A DNA stretch of 64,000 bases from Cepaea nemoralis. Lineage: Eukaryota; Mollusca; Gastropoda; Stylommatophora; Helicidae. Within the stretch, counting starts at the first letter, position 1, and the number at the start of each line of letters is the position of its first letter. The stretch lies in assembly GCA_014155875.1 (NCBI GenBank), contig JACEFZ010011458.1, positions 167,115 to 231,114 on the forward strand, written 5' to 3'. The notes under the pieces were generated by a model, which saw only the letters and a list, made by a program, of their open reading frames with translations, searched no databases and was not told the origin of the DNA. This document shows positions 1 through 10,891 of this stretch, piece after piece. The position numbers were made by a program, and so were the translations under genes.

Positions 1-1056
1 GAACATCCAGACCAGGAAACATTTCCAGTTGTTATCTCACAGTATACCAGTTCGGAGACTCAAGAAACACAGGGAATTGTCATGAGCCAGAATATGGACT
101 CTGATATTGTGCAGACAACATTGTCTGTAGTTGCTAAAGAAGAAAATTCTTTGCACAAGATGGAGGAAGAAACGCCTATCATCTCATTAGCTGAAGTTAT
201 CAGGGAATTCCAGCAACAGGGACCTGAAGTAACAGAAGTCAAGAGTGGTTTGGAATCAACACTCTTAGGACTCAATCTACCCTTCAGTCAGGTCGATTTG
301 ATAGGAGTAGATCAGCTATTTGTGGATACTTTATTCAAAAGTAACTCCACTTTATCGCCTGTGAATAACTATGTTATTTCTCAAGGCTGGACAACTTGGC
401 ACACTAAATTTCCAATTTCTAGCACGGTTTTCACACGAAACTCTAATGCAGAGAAACTCAGCCCATTAACTGATTATCAGGGGAAGAAACCGCGACACCG
501 AGGAGGGACGATTGTTACGCCCGACTTTGAAGGAGGAAAGCGCCAGTTGAATTTATATCATGGGACCATGATGTGTAACATTATTCCTTTTAAAAGGAAG
601 CTATTGATGGATCTGTTAAGGATCTATAATGGATGGAGGAATATCACGGAGACAAGCTTTGCTGTGGCCAGCTTATGCGAGACTTCACTACGGGTACATC
701 CTCGGCTGAAAGGAGTAAATCACGTGAGTGAATGGTGTAAAACGATTGCTGCCCAGAGGCGTATTAGAATCCCGTTGATTGTGATCTTTCCCAGAGGGGT
801 AAAATTACAACCTCCTGACAATTACCGGATTTTACCAAGCTATTGCATGGAATCCCGGCCGAAAACCAGGTACAAGGATCTATCCAGAGTATCTTGGAGT
901 ATGGAAATGGAACGTCTTTATGCAGAGCAGGACAACCCACTGCCACAAGGAATATTGGAAACCTTTAGGCAGATACAGAACGGAGAGTGCTTAGGCATTA
1001 TTCTGGGATGTACGGCGTGCTTTGACAAAAGATTTCTGGCAGAAACTTTTTTTTAA
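1..1056 (+). CDS. Unidentified ORF, 5'-partial, next to a candidate LTR
   Basis: The reading frame is open from the first base of the window to a TAA at 1054-1056, so the protein is cut at its N-terminus; an ATG at 82 would give 324 residues but upstream codons are also open. I do not recognise the family. Visible features are an acidic and serine-rich first hundred residues, then a basic, aromatic-rich region with GWTTWHTKF, a KKPRHRGG patch and a C-terminal part with several cysteines. No signal peptide, zinc knuckle or reverse-transcriptase motif is seen. The stop codon lies on a purine-rich stretch (AAGGGGAAAG, 1055-1064) followed at once by TGTCACGAA, the usual order for the last ORF of an LTR retroelement. 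I infer it is the 3' terminal ORF of such an element (pol end, env-like or capsid-like); a host gene cannot be excluded. Confidence 0.5.
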   Translation, partial: EHPDQETFPVVISQYTSSETQETQGIVMSQNMDSDIVQTTLSVVAKEENSLHKMEEETPIISLAEVIREFQQQGPEVTEVKSGLESTLLGLNLPFSQVDLIGVDQLFVDTLFKSNSTLSPVNNYVISQGWTTWHTKFPISSTVFTRNSNAEKLSPLTDYQGKKPRHRGGTIVTPDFEGGKRQLNLYHGTMMCNIIPFKRKLLMDLLRIYNGWRNITETSFAVASLCETSLRVHPRLKGVNHVSEWCKTIAAQRRIRIPLIVIFPRGVKLQPPDNYRILPSYCMESRPKTRYKDLSRVSWSMEMERLYAEQDNPLPQGILETFRQIQNGECLGIILGCTACFDKRFLAETFF

Positions 1057-1067
1057 GGGGAAAGCTC

Positions 1068-3349
1068 TGTCACGAATTGGCAGCCTTTACTTCCCAGAAC
1101 AATTTTCGGTTCACTTTTGATAGGGCCATGTAGAGGAATCAACAGACGAACAAAACTGTTTTCTCTATATTCAAGGCTATACCGTCTTGACGTAAGCTTG
1201 CAAAACCTGCAAGTAAACAAACCACCAGGAATGGCTTTCTATTTGGGAAGTTAATTTGACACCAGTACCAGTCACCCCCATATTGTTATCAATCCAGCCA
1301 GACGGGAGGGCAGACTCAGGGGACGGAATAGTAATTAAAACCAACCAGCCATGACGTAAGCTTGCAGATGGCAAGTAAAATGGCAACTAGATAATTAGTA
1401 TACACCTTGGGAAACTGCTGACCCAGACATGCTGAATCAACAATGAACTGGGCCATGGACTGTGTAATTAAAACCGACCAGGCATGACACCTGATAAGAA
1501 TAGCTAGGAAATCGCCCAACCGCGATGGATGACCCCATCTGGTAGAGACTAGAGGCGCAAGGTGTGAAATCACTGATAAGACTTAGTGGGCTAATAATTG
1601 TCAGACCCACAGGTGTGACTGGACAGACTTGGAGTTAATTGCAATTACCGTCCGGTGGAGATAAGAAGAATTTATGAGGGGAATGCCAGGAGATAATATG
1701 GTCTGCTTGACTCAGCTTAAATAAGGGTCCCTAGCCTGTTTTATGTTAGATTAAGTTTGACTTCAGAACAGGTAGGAACTATCTCAATGTCTGTAGTCAT
1801 ATGCATGATTTTATGTTGGCTTCTAGGAATTATTTCTTAGTAACTAGTCCCTTAGTAAGTCTCTTAGTTTCTTAGATGGATGGACCGATTTTCAGTCTAT
1901 ATCTGATCTAGGTTATTGCAAGAACTATCATTGTCATAGGTTACTTGAGTGTTCTTTCTGAGTTCTGTGTTCAATATCATTGTGCTGTAAGTGCTACTCT
2001 TCTGAGAAGTAGAAACTTATGGAAGGCAGGTCTTGTCTAGATATACTTGAGGTGTCGTAGCAGATGCTTGCCATCTCTTTCTAAACTAGACTAGTCTGCT
2101 TTTTGGTGTGTGCATTTGTTGTACAGAATATAGTCAACTGACTATTTATTTAATTCTTACAACAGCAGGTGATTAAACCGGGCAGCTCAGCAAATATAGC
2201 TGGTCTGTGTGGTAACTTCAATTAGACCTGTTGTATATCTCATTTTGTAGCTATACAATATTAGTACTCATTAATAATGACTGATGCTATTATATTGAAG
2301 TATCATTATATGTCCATCTTGAAGTAATATAATGTTTACGGATATGTTGGATGTATGTATGTGTAATTTCATAAACTAACTAGTGCATTATGCTATGATG
2401 TTAAAGTATCATATGTCTAGTTTAATCAATGTGTTTATGTGTATTGGATGTTTGATATATTGATTTGTCATATGCAAACCTACCAATATGAAGTGTTATG
2501 CTATTGTCTGCGCATTGGCACATTGGCCAATGATTGTGTTGGAAGCAGAGGTGTAATGGTACAGACATTACCCACAATTGGTAGTATAGGGTATATGGTG
2601 CTAAACTTTCTCAGTGTATTGTGGGCGTGCGTCCACGGTAATGCATGGAAACCTGGCACAGCTACTGGTCACGGCTTGCAAGCCCGGATGATCAGGCATT
2701 GTTATAATACCATTACCGACCCTGTGAGCTGCTAAACTAACATTGGACGGAGCGGCTGTACTGACACAGAATTTCTGTATTAGCGACATGGACATGGGGC
2801 GGCAGAAATGTAATCATTACAGGCGTGTGAGACAATTGAAAAGCCCGTCCCAGACTAAAGACAGTAGGGAGAAGGAGGATGGTGAACGCAGTAGAGCTGG
2901 AAGATAAACTTGGCCAGACTGGTCATTGTATATGTTTGTGTTATGATATGTTTTAATTAGGATTGCGCTGATGTAGAACTGATATAACACATTCTTGACT
3001 TTCTTTCAAGCTCTCACAAGGAGCACCTATGTTATAGATCTCAAGACTAGAGACTACTGACTAGGAGTGTCAGGACTGACAGGATCGTCAGAATACCGGC
3101 AAGCTGTTTCTTTTGTGTGTGTCTACTGGAGAGTGGGGATCTGGACCACAGATTCCAGATAGATGAAGTAACAAGTAAAGTTACGTAATGTTGTCATCAA
3201 TATCAATATGTATATGATTTCATCATCCTCATATTGACAATCATCCTATGTCTATTGTTATGATTAGTAAATAAATGTTGTAGTATTGTAACTCATAGTT
3301 CTGTCGTTATATTTTAATTCCAATTGTGCATACGCGTTGTGTGTGTACA
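1068..3349 (+). repeat. Candidate 3' LTR of an unidentified retroelement
   Basis: The block begins TGTCACGAATTGG straight after a purine tract and could end at GTACA (3349), giving TG...CA ends and a length near 2.3 kb. That is similar to the long LTRs at 19138 and 24250, whose start TGTGACGAAG is alike. A TATA-like TTAAATAAGG lies near 1720 and AATAAAT near 3269. It has no long ORF of its own. No second copy lies in the window, so the ends are a prediction. The bases after 3349 (TTGGTGGGGGTTCAC) look like a primer-binding site, which would be odd downstream of a 3' LTR. Confidence 0.4.
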
Positions 3350-6300
3350 TTGGTGGGGGTTCACTTACACACCAAGGAAGGGAGCAGTCAGGGAGAAAAA
3401 CCTGTACTGGAATAGTTGTCTTTACACTTTAATTCAGACGTAAAAATCTATTCTAGCTAACCTTCTTCTTCCCATCCTTGGCGAATATTCAGCACAGTTC
3501 ATTTTAATTTTGTAACGAGCCACTTGGAGCTGTACGTTGGATATTCAGGGGCCTAATCTATAGTTCAGCCATATAGATTTTGTCCCTAGTCAGTTTCTGA
3601 CTATTAGGGGTTGCTCGCCAGTGAAAAATACTTTCATCTAGCCGGTGGGGCACCCCGACTTATGACAACATTTGAAAATCTGGTAGTTTGAAGCGGGATT
3701 CCATCAGGAGCAGTCGCAATTTGTGATGTGGGGACTCAACATGCCCTTAAAGATTCTATAATATATTGTTCTCTGGATAACAGGTACCACTTTAAAACAT
3801 ACTTTAATGTTGTGGTTATGCCTAGTGAACGAAAGAGAAGAATATGAGAGGATTTTATGAATAAAATGTGAAAGTGAAAACAGAACTTCTGTGCGCCAGT
3901 ATTCTGAATACTGCTTCTTCAACCTGTCAGGTCTTCTATGCTGTATACTCCAAGTGCATATCATCCGCTGTTGTGACTGGTTGCGTATGCTTGATGATTG
4001 TAAATCACACTCAATGCAAATTCGCAAACCCCTTGTGCATTCTTAATGCCTAGGATGACTCATTCTTAACCAGACTGTACACTGCTTTTGCGAGTTAGCA
4101 TTTGGCAGTCTGAATTGGAATGCGTGATTTAACATGTATAAGTTCCTTTGTAAACGCTGAAAATGCTGGAGTGAGTAACTGGTGATTTGATAAGTTGCCT
4201 CTCACATTTAATAGAAAGAAAGATGCTTCAATATCCATATATAAGCAGGACGTGTATGGCACGCCAGAATTGCAAAGTTCATGTGATGCCTGGTGGCTAA
4301 AATCAAGAGAATTAATATAATTTCTCCCTGAAGTATTACACTAGTACCTCTACTGTTGGATGGTTCATATAAACTAGTTCCTAAAAGGACAATAGGTGTG
4401 TGAACCTGTGTCTTAGTTGGCTGAATATAAGATCTGGCTCATGCAAATTCACAAGGACTAAACATGTTTTTCCCATATGTGCTTTGGTGCATATGTGAAC
4501 AATTGCTTATGCCATTGAGCTTCTGTTACCTACTGTGAGATATGGACATTACTCAGTGGGGAAAGAACATGATAATGATGATGTACATGTGAGCCAAGTC
4601 TGGTCTAAAAAAGGGTGCGGTCTGGCATTGCTGTGTGAGTGTAAATGGAATAGGACATTCATGCACCGCCATCACAACCATTGGAAGTGATGTTTGGGCT
4701 GCTAATTTGGTAAATGCCATTAGTTTAATACATATTGCATATTGCAGTTGTAAATGCCTATTTTCCATCTGCCTCAACATGCCTGTTCATGTGCTGATTC
4801 ATAATGCCTGTCCCATGTTGCTATGTCACAATGCTTGCTTATGCTGCTTGCCTTATAGTGCTTGTTTTAAAATGCTTGTAATTGTGTAAGCTACCCTGTC
4901 TCAATATATAGGCTTGTGATTACCACAGATAAAGGTGAATAATGAAAACATATCACCCAAAGTACATCAGAGTGAAATACACTTCATCATCACCAGGAGA
5001 GCTGTGTTTGGTTAACATCCTCCCTTTCCTCCCCATCTCCATCTGTGTATGTTAATGTATGATAAAATCATCTTTTAACAAATGTAAAGAGATGTTGTGC
5101 CATTTTGTATATTGACAGAGAACAAGAGGATGGTGGAGAGGCCTTTTCATATATCATCTGGGACAACTAACCAGTAGTCCCTAAATCCAGAACCAGCTCC
5201 CTATAAGTAACCCTAAGGAAAATCACAGATGACCACCAGCTGATTTGCCAGCCTTTAAACCTGCGCCCCAAATGGAATACTTATTCATTTTCCTAGAATT
5301 CCAAAACACAGGAATGTCTTGGAGGATTTATCTCAGCTCTCTAACCGCTGAATGTGAAAGGGAGAGGAATAGTTCTGAAGACTTCAATGATTAGAAGTAC
5401 AGTGATCATAATTATCAGAATCATCTGAGAACGAAAACAACACAAGTCTCTGGTTGTTAACCCCATTCAAGAAAATAGCTTGCAATGATTGTTCATCTAG
5501 AACTTATCTTGGATAAATCCCAGCATAGTGCTCACCCAGTAATCATTGAAGAAGACTTGAAGAGTAAGTGAGGTGGACTAGATATGTGAAGTCCCCAGTG
5601 ACAGTTTTCACAGACATTCTGGTCAACAGAGAGATTCAGTACCTTATCACTACCAATTCTGTTCTCAAGAGGAAATGATCTGCCATGGGACTTATTACAG
5701 GAAATCTGCTACCTGGAGCTGATCCAATCTTAATTGCTGAGGATAACAGGGTGCAAACTGATCCAGAACAGTTTTTCCTTCCTTAAGTTTTTCCCATAAA
5801 TAGGATTTTTATGAAAACTTCCCAGAGACAGAGATTGATGATAGATACCGAGAATCAGTGGTGTAGTTAGAGAGGAGAGGAGGAGGAGAGTTTATTTATT
5901 GGTTGGAGGAGGGGTTAAGAGTTGGTGTATCATGTTTATCTACATGCATGTGTGACATATTTGGTACATTTTATATGTATTTTGTTTGAAGTGTTGACAT
6001 GACAGGAGATGAAACATTGGTCTTCACTCGACCCACCATCAGCTCAATAAAGTGTATTTAATGAATCAGTGTTTTAAGTACATGTCTCAAGAGAATGTCT
6101 TGTACAGTTGCTGTCAAGTATTGTCTCTGGTGACTGTCTTAAGTTGCTGTGGTTGGTTATACATACTGTGAAAAGTCCTGTATAGATGTTGTCAAGTATC
6201 TAATGATGTATGTCTTGTACAATGGTTTGTGTAAACATTTCCTTGTGAATGTATGTCCCACTTTTGTCAAGAACCTGTCATGTAGATGTCTTGTTCAACA

Positions 6301-6689
6301 GATGTTATGTACAGTTATTGTTGAGTTTATCTACAATTATTAAATCCTACAGTCCCAAAGTAATTGGACAAAACTGATATAGGTCACACTGACAGATAAA
6401 AAAGGGAAGATCTAATGTGATGGACGAATAGCACACTGGCAACATTATGTTGAGTGAGATGGATCCTTAGTTGTACAGAGGCTAATAGTTCAGATCTTCT
6501 TTTGGTCTTCAGGGAACATTTTTCTTCTTTTATAAATTTCTGTGTAGATACATAGTAGTCTCACAGTGGGGGTTGAGCCAAAGAAAAATGGTTCTCCAAA
6601 AAGGCTATTGCGGGAATGATTATCTCATTTGAGGGACCTCTAGACATAAACGTGCAAAATCATATTCTTTATCTTGTTATTTATTATTC
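3350..6689. other. Non-coding stretch without recognisable genes
   Basis: AT-rich DNA with only short chance ORFs on both strands. I see no protein motif, RNA gene or clear array. The phrase cttgtacagttgctgtcaag recurs loosely around 6100-6300, and an AATAAA lies near 6050. Old decayed repeats are likely but not identifiable by eye. Confidence 0.5.
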
Positions 6690-7265
6690 AAGATATATCT
6701 GCAGAGAACACTACTAACTAGGTCCTCTGTCAACTATCAAATTTGTCACAATCGCATACACCAGTGTGTTCTTTGGGCTTCCCAATATCACCTGAATAGT
6801 ATGTGCTCTAGTTTCACAAGCTAATGCTTTGACACTGTGAGCTGTTCCAATCCATACTCAATTATTGACAGAATCAGATGGTGATAGAGTATGATCAACA
6901 TTCTTAGCTCCTGCCAATTGCTGCTATGCTGTTCAGTGCCCAAGTTCCTTCTTAGATCTCATACCAATTTCTTCTATGTGATCTCTGAATGGCAGGCTTC
7001 TGTCGAAAGTGATTCCTTTTATCTTTTAACATGTCTGCCATTTATTGTGAGAGCTGGGATGTCAACTTTAACAATCCTATTGTCTAGAGATGTCTTTTCT
7101 AGGTTAATGACCCTACCCATTTCTGTACACTAATCTATCACTTTGTTTACTGTCTCCTATAAAGTGTGTGCTATTTGCATGCGGTCTCTCCCCTGCCTAT
7201 ATGCAAGGACAACATCTGTAAATGTCAGTATCCTTCCAACCCCTGGTGCATCAATGCTTGCAATC
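6690..7265 (-). pseudogene. Non-LTR reverse transcriptase fragment (Jockey/R1-like)
   Basis: On the minus strand, broken frames read DVVLAYRQGRDRMQIAHTL followed by a ..VINLEKT.. stretch, the region just after the catalytic Y/F-x-D-D box of Jockey/R1-type enzymes. Farther on, an EYGLEQLTVS segment and an ILGSPKNT segment match the C-terminal 'thumb' part of that group. Stops and shifts occur every few dozen residues, so it is an old 5'- and 3'-truncated copy. The group assignment rests on these few motifs. Confidence 0.55.
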
Positions 7266-7429
7266 TTGCTTGTGTAAACATTGTATTTCACAGATGATAT
7301 TGCAAACCCCAGGGTAAATATACATCACTCACATGCGAAGAGGGAAGAGCAATCCAATAAGATTGCACGATAACTGCTTTCCAATGCACCACATTCTCTT
7401 GTGACAACTTGAGTAAATTATGCACTGCA

Positions 7430-8281
7430 ATCATTACATGTATAAAAGTTCTATACTGTATGTGTTCTTTTGTGCTTCAGGAAGTCAGATCAAAGAAAAT
7501 AATCACCACAATTGACACGTTTGTAAGGTGTCCCTCAGGTAAGTCTTCTCACATGGTACATGAATGAGCCAGCATGAATGAACAGCATGCCACAATTAGC
7601 ACATTTATAAGGTTTAGCCTGGTGTAAGTTCCCACTGGGTACTTTAGACAGTGAGCTTTAGTAAAAGATGCACTACAATAATACTAATTGTAACCTTCTC
7701 TTGTGTATATGTTTAATTGTTACACACAGAAATTCAACATGGGCAAATGCCACACCACTAAAATCACCACATTTGTAATGTATCTCATGAATGTGTACTC
7801 TTGTGCTGTTTCAGCTTGTCAATACAGTTAAAATATGCACCACAATCATCACTTATGTAAAGTTTCTCTCCTGTATGTCGTCTCTTGTGTAGCTTCAGAC
7901 TGCCAGCATAAAAAAATATGCACCACAATCATCACATTTGTAAGGTTTCTCTTCTTTATGTGTTCCCTTATGGCATGTCATATGGTGAACATAATTAAAA
8001 GATAAGTGGCACCTATCACATTTGTAAGGTTTCTCTCATGTATGTGTTCTCTTATGGAGCTTCACATTGTTCACATGAGTAAATGATGCACCACAATCTT
8101 CTTCTTCTGTGTTCATCCAGAAGAGTTTTTTGGACGTGATTGCGTTGTGCCTGTTTACAGTAGAGCTGCGTTCTTGTGCTGTTAGGCTGACACATCCGAC
8201 TTCTGTGGGCATTTGTTGACCAGGTTAACCTTCCCAGGGACCACAATCATCACATTTGTAATGTTTAACTCTCCCGTGTGT
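7430..8281 (-). pseudogene. Decayed C2H2 zinc-finger array (3' part of ZNF-1 locus)
   Basis: The minus strand carries about eight relics of the finger unit, seen on the plus strand as repeats of caccacaatcatcacattt, a gtaaggtttctctc linker block (GEKP) and a cttgtggc..ttcag block. Units are out of frame with each other and contain stops. They lie in register and orientation with ZNF-1 immediately to the right, so this is probably the former 3' end of the same array. It is interrupted by a 141-bp insert at 8099-8239 and by a larger retroposon from about 8282. Confidence 0.75.
8099..8239 (-). mobile_element. Short retroposon-like insert with 9-bp target duplication
   Basis: A 141-bp segment unrelated to fingers splits one unit. 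It is flanked by ACCACAATC at 8090-8098 and 8240-8248, which is part of the finger sequence and occurs once in uninterrupted units. Read on the minus strand the insert ends in a GAAGAAGAA tail, suggesting a truncated SINE or LINE 3' end. Its family is unknown. Confidence 0.55.
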
Positions 8282-8872
8282 TGCCGGGGCCCATAAGGGA
8301 AGCAAAGAATAGCAACACTGTAGCCTACCACGCATGTCATAAGAGGCGACTAAGGAGGCTTGATGGTTCCGCCGTCCTGCTACTGAGTGAGTGCGTGGCG
8401 AGACACTGTGAGCTGTGAGTTTCGTGTGAGATGCTTTTGAATCTGCACGAGGTTATTTGGAACGTGATTGCATGTTCGGAGTAATGGCAGCTGGCTATGT
8501 CCCAGAGCTGACCGGTTTTTGCCTTAAGCAGAAATGCGTGGCTGCTGGGCTTCTGGTTGACTGCCACTGCCATCGACGATGAACTGTATTTTCGTGGACT
8601 GTGTGGGCGAACATCTAGGAAACATCCAGATGGGAAAATGACTGCTGATTCCATCAGAGATGAACTGGGTGTTTCGTGGGGGACTGGTGTGTTGACATTC
8701 TGGCGGCGGCATTATGTACAGTGTATCTGTGCGGGCTGTTGTTTGTTGAGACTCCTGTCTTTTCCATTTTTCACATTGGGGAGCGTTTTGTGTGATATTC
8801 ACTGGCACAGGAACAGAGCATAATGGGGACAACCCATTGCTGTGAGGTTGGAACCACGACTAACTAACTAAC
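8282..8872 (+). mobile_element. Retroposon with (AACT)n tail inserted in the finger array
   Basis: A block of about 590 bp begins TGCCGGGGCCCATAAGG, contains cataagaggcgactaagg and finishes in ACTAACTAACTAAC. The flanking finger sequence taatgtttaactc is repeated at 8259-8271 and 8873-8885, consistent with a target-site duplication of at least 13 bp. The simple-repeat tail is typical of RTE-type LINEs and the SINEs they mobilise. An 88-residue open frame inside (8557-8823) matches nothing I know. Confidence 0.6.
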
Positions 8873-9151
<279 letters not shown>

Positions 9152-10501
9152 TTATGGTGCCTTCAGACTGCTAGAACGAGTAAAAGATCTACCACAATCA
9201 TCACAGCTATAAGGTTTCTCTCCTGTATGTTTTTGCTTATGGCGCTTCAGACTGCTAGAACAAGTAAAAGATGCACCACAATCTTTACAGCTATAAGGTT
9301 TCTCTCCTGTATGTTTTCGCTTATGGTACTTCAGACTGCTAGAATCAGTAAAAGATGCACCACAATCATCACATTTGTAAGGTTTCTCTCCTGTATGTGT
9401 TCTCTTGTGGCACTTCAGATGGCTAGAACTAGTAAAAGATGCACCACAATCATCACATTTGCAAGGTTTCTCTCCTGTGTGTATTCGCATGTGGTACTTC
9501 AGATTGCCCACTTTAGTAAAAGATGCACCACAGTCATCACATTTGTAAGGTTTCTCTCCTGTATGTGTTCTCTTGTGGCACTTCAGACTGCTAGAATCAG
9601 TAAAAGATGCACCACAATCATCACAGCTATAAGGTTTCTCTCTTGTATGTGTTCTCTTGTGGCACTTCAGATGGCTAGAATTAGTAAAAGATGCACCACA
9701 ACCATCACATTTGTAAGGTTTCTCTCCTGTATGTGTTCTCTTGTGGCACTTCAGATTGCTAGAATCAGTAAAAGATGCACCACAATCATCACATTTGTAA
9801 GGTTTCTCTCCTGTATGTGTTCTCTTGTGGCACTTCAGATTGCTAGAATCAGTAAAAGATGCACCACAATCATCACATTTGTAAGGTTTCTCTCCTGCAT
9901 GCATTCGCATGTGGTACTTCAGACTGCCCACTTTAATAAAAGATGCACCACAATCATCACATTTGTACGATTTCTCTTCTGTATTTGTTCTTATCTTTCT
10001 GATTAAATATCTGTCTACACCAATAGTTAAATGACAAACATCAGACATGTATTGTGCATCTTCTGTTTCTATTCTATCATGAATACAATTGGTATGACTG
10101 TCATGATAATCTAGAGACTTCTCAGAGATCTGTGTACATGTCACTGGTGTTTCTACAGTTTGTAATTCACTCGTCTCATTAGCCACACACTTTAGTTTAG
10201 TGTTAATTTCATTGGTAGATGACACACACTCTGATATTTGATCACATTCCTCATGTTTTACTGAAGTTATAGAACTATTCTCAATCCCACTATCATCAGG
10301 TGATATTTTTCCATGGTGAGTGCGAGTTAATTTATTTTCAGTCACTTTTGATCCTGTGTCTGTGTGTCCTGCCATGTCTTCAAGGCTGCAGCAACCTTCC
10401 ATGCCTACCATGTTATTGAATCTGGCATGAGTTTTGTAATCATAGAACACATCTGGAAGTTCTTGCTTCACAAACTCCAATTTAATGTTATCAGATGCCA
10501 T
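9152..10501 (-). CDS. C2H2 zinc-finger protein (ZNF-1)
   Basis: Predicted nuclear DNA-binding protein of 449 residues from the ATG at 10501; upstream GTG codons are not plausible eukaryotic starts, and the ATG is conserved in ZNF-2. Residues 1-180 form a non-finger region with psi-K-x-E motifs IKLE (6-9), VKQE (11-14) and VKHE (81-84), sumoylation-type sites often found in repressors. No KRAB, BTB, SCAN or ZAD domain is seen. Nine complete fingers follow (C-x2-C-x12-H-x3-H, mostly CDDCGASFT...) joined by TGEKP linkers; a tenth breaks off as SSSLKAP because of a one-base frameshift, with more fingers out of frame beyond. The exon begins at a splice acceptor at 10568. Many fingers differ only at helix positions. 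The DNA target is unknown, and the truncation may or may not abolish function. Confidence 0.8.
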   Translation of the reverse strand: MASDNIKLEFVKQELPDVFYDYKTHARFNNMVGMEGCCSLEDMAGHTDTGSKVTENKLTRTHHGKISPDDSGIENSSITSVKHEECDQISECVSSTNEINTKLKCVANETSELQTVETPVTCTQISEKSLDYHDSHTNCIHDRIETEDAQYMSDVCHLTIGVDRYLIRKIRTNTEEKSYKCDDCGASFIKVGSLKYHMRMHAGEKPYKCDDCGASFTDSSNLKCHKRTHTGEKPYKCDDCGASFTDSSNLKCHKRTHTGEKPYKCDGCGASFTNSSHLKCHKRTHTREKPYSCDDCGASFTDSSSLKCHKRTHTGEKPYKCDDCGASFTKVGNLKYHMRIHTGEKPCKCDDCGASFTSSSHLKCHKRTHTGEKPYKCDDCGASFTDSSSLKYHKRKHTGEKPYSCKDCGASFTCSSSLKRHKQKHTGEKPYSCDDCGRSFTRSSSLKAP

Positions 10502-10567
10502 CTTCTCTATTTGTGGCTGCACTTATGTGAAATAGGAAGTCACAACTCTGGCAACAGTGGTGTGTTT

Positions 10568-10590
10568 CTGAAATGCACAAACAGTGAACA
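10568..10590 (-). promoter_or_regulatory. 3' splice site before the ZNF-1 coding exon
   Basis: The minus strand reads a pyrimidine-rich ..TTTGTGCATTTCAG at this point, followed by an untranslated exon start about 66 bases before the ATG. The same layout stands in front of all four zinc-finger copies, which supports real use. Upstream 5' exons were not located. Confidence 0.65.
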
Positions 10591-10788
10591 TTTAGCTAAA
10601 CATTAGAGTGGCCTGCTAATCTTAGTCTATAAAGTGAACATTTACTGTAAATGATCTATAGCACCTGAACAGTAACTGCAAGTATAATCTCTCAAATCTA
10701 CTTTAGTAATTGTGAAATAATCCACATCTGTATGTTGCCATAGGAAAGATGCATGTTCTCAAAAATGTTACTTTCATTTGTTTGTTGG

Positions 10789-10891
10789 TGTTGTGCCAAC
10801 ACACTGTAATCTCTACATTGCTATGGCCAGTCTCCTTAACACACTTTAATCTCTACATTGCTATGGCCAGTCTCCTTAACACACTTTAATC
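10789..10891 (+). repeat. 40-bp minisatellite, left part
   Basis: About two and a half units of a 40-bp repeat with core ACACTTTAATCTCTACATTG and then CTATGGCCAGTCTCCTTA. The same array resumes at 12498 after the fold-back element, and a longer version lies at 34927. Confidence 0.9.

Noticed and set aside
2439..4889. Several 60-107-codon ORFs in the left non-coding region
   Set aside because: Short, without motifs, on both strands and no more than expected by chance.
9227..10006. 259-codon plus-strand ORF opposite ZNF-1, with similar ones at 32952-34127 and 48640-49188
   Set aside because: Antisense reading of finger repeats; the 84-bp unit keeps the opposite strand open too.
10499..10522. 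GTG start seven codons upstream of the ZNF-1 and ZNF-2 ATG
   Set aside because: Nuclear genes do not normally start at GTG; the ATG is conserved in the two intact copies and follows the splice acceptor suitably.
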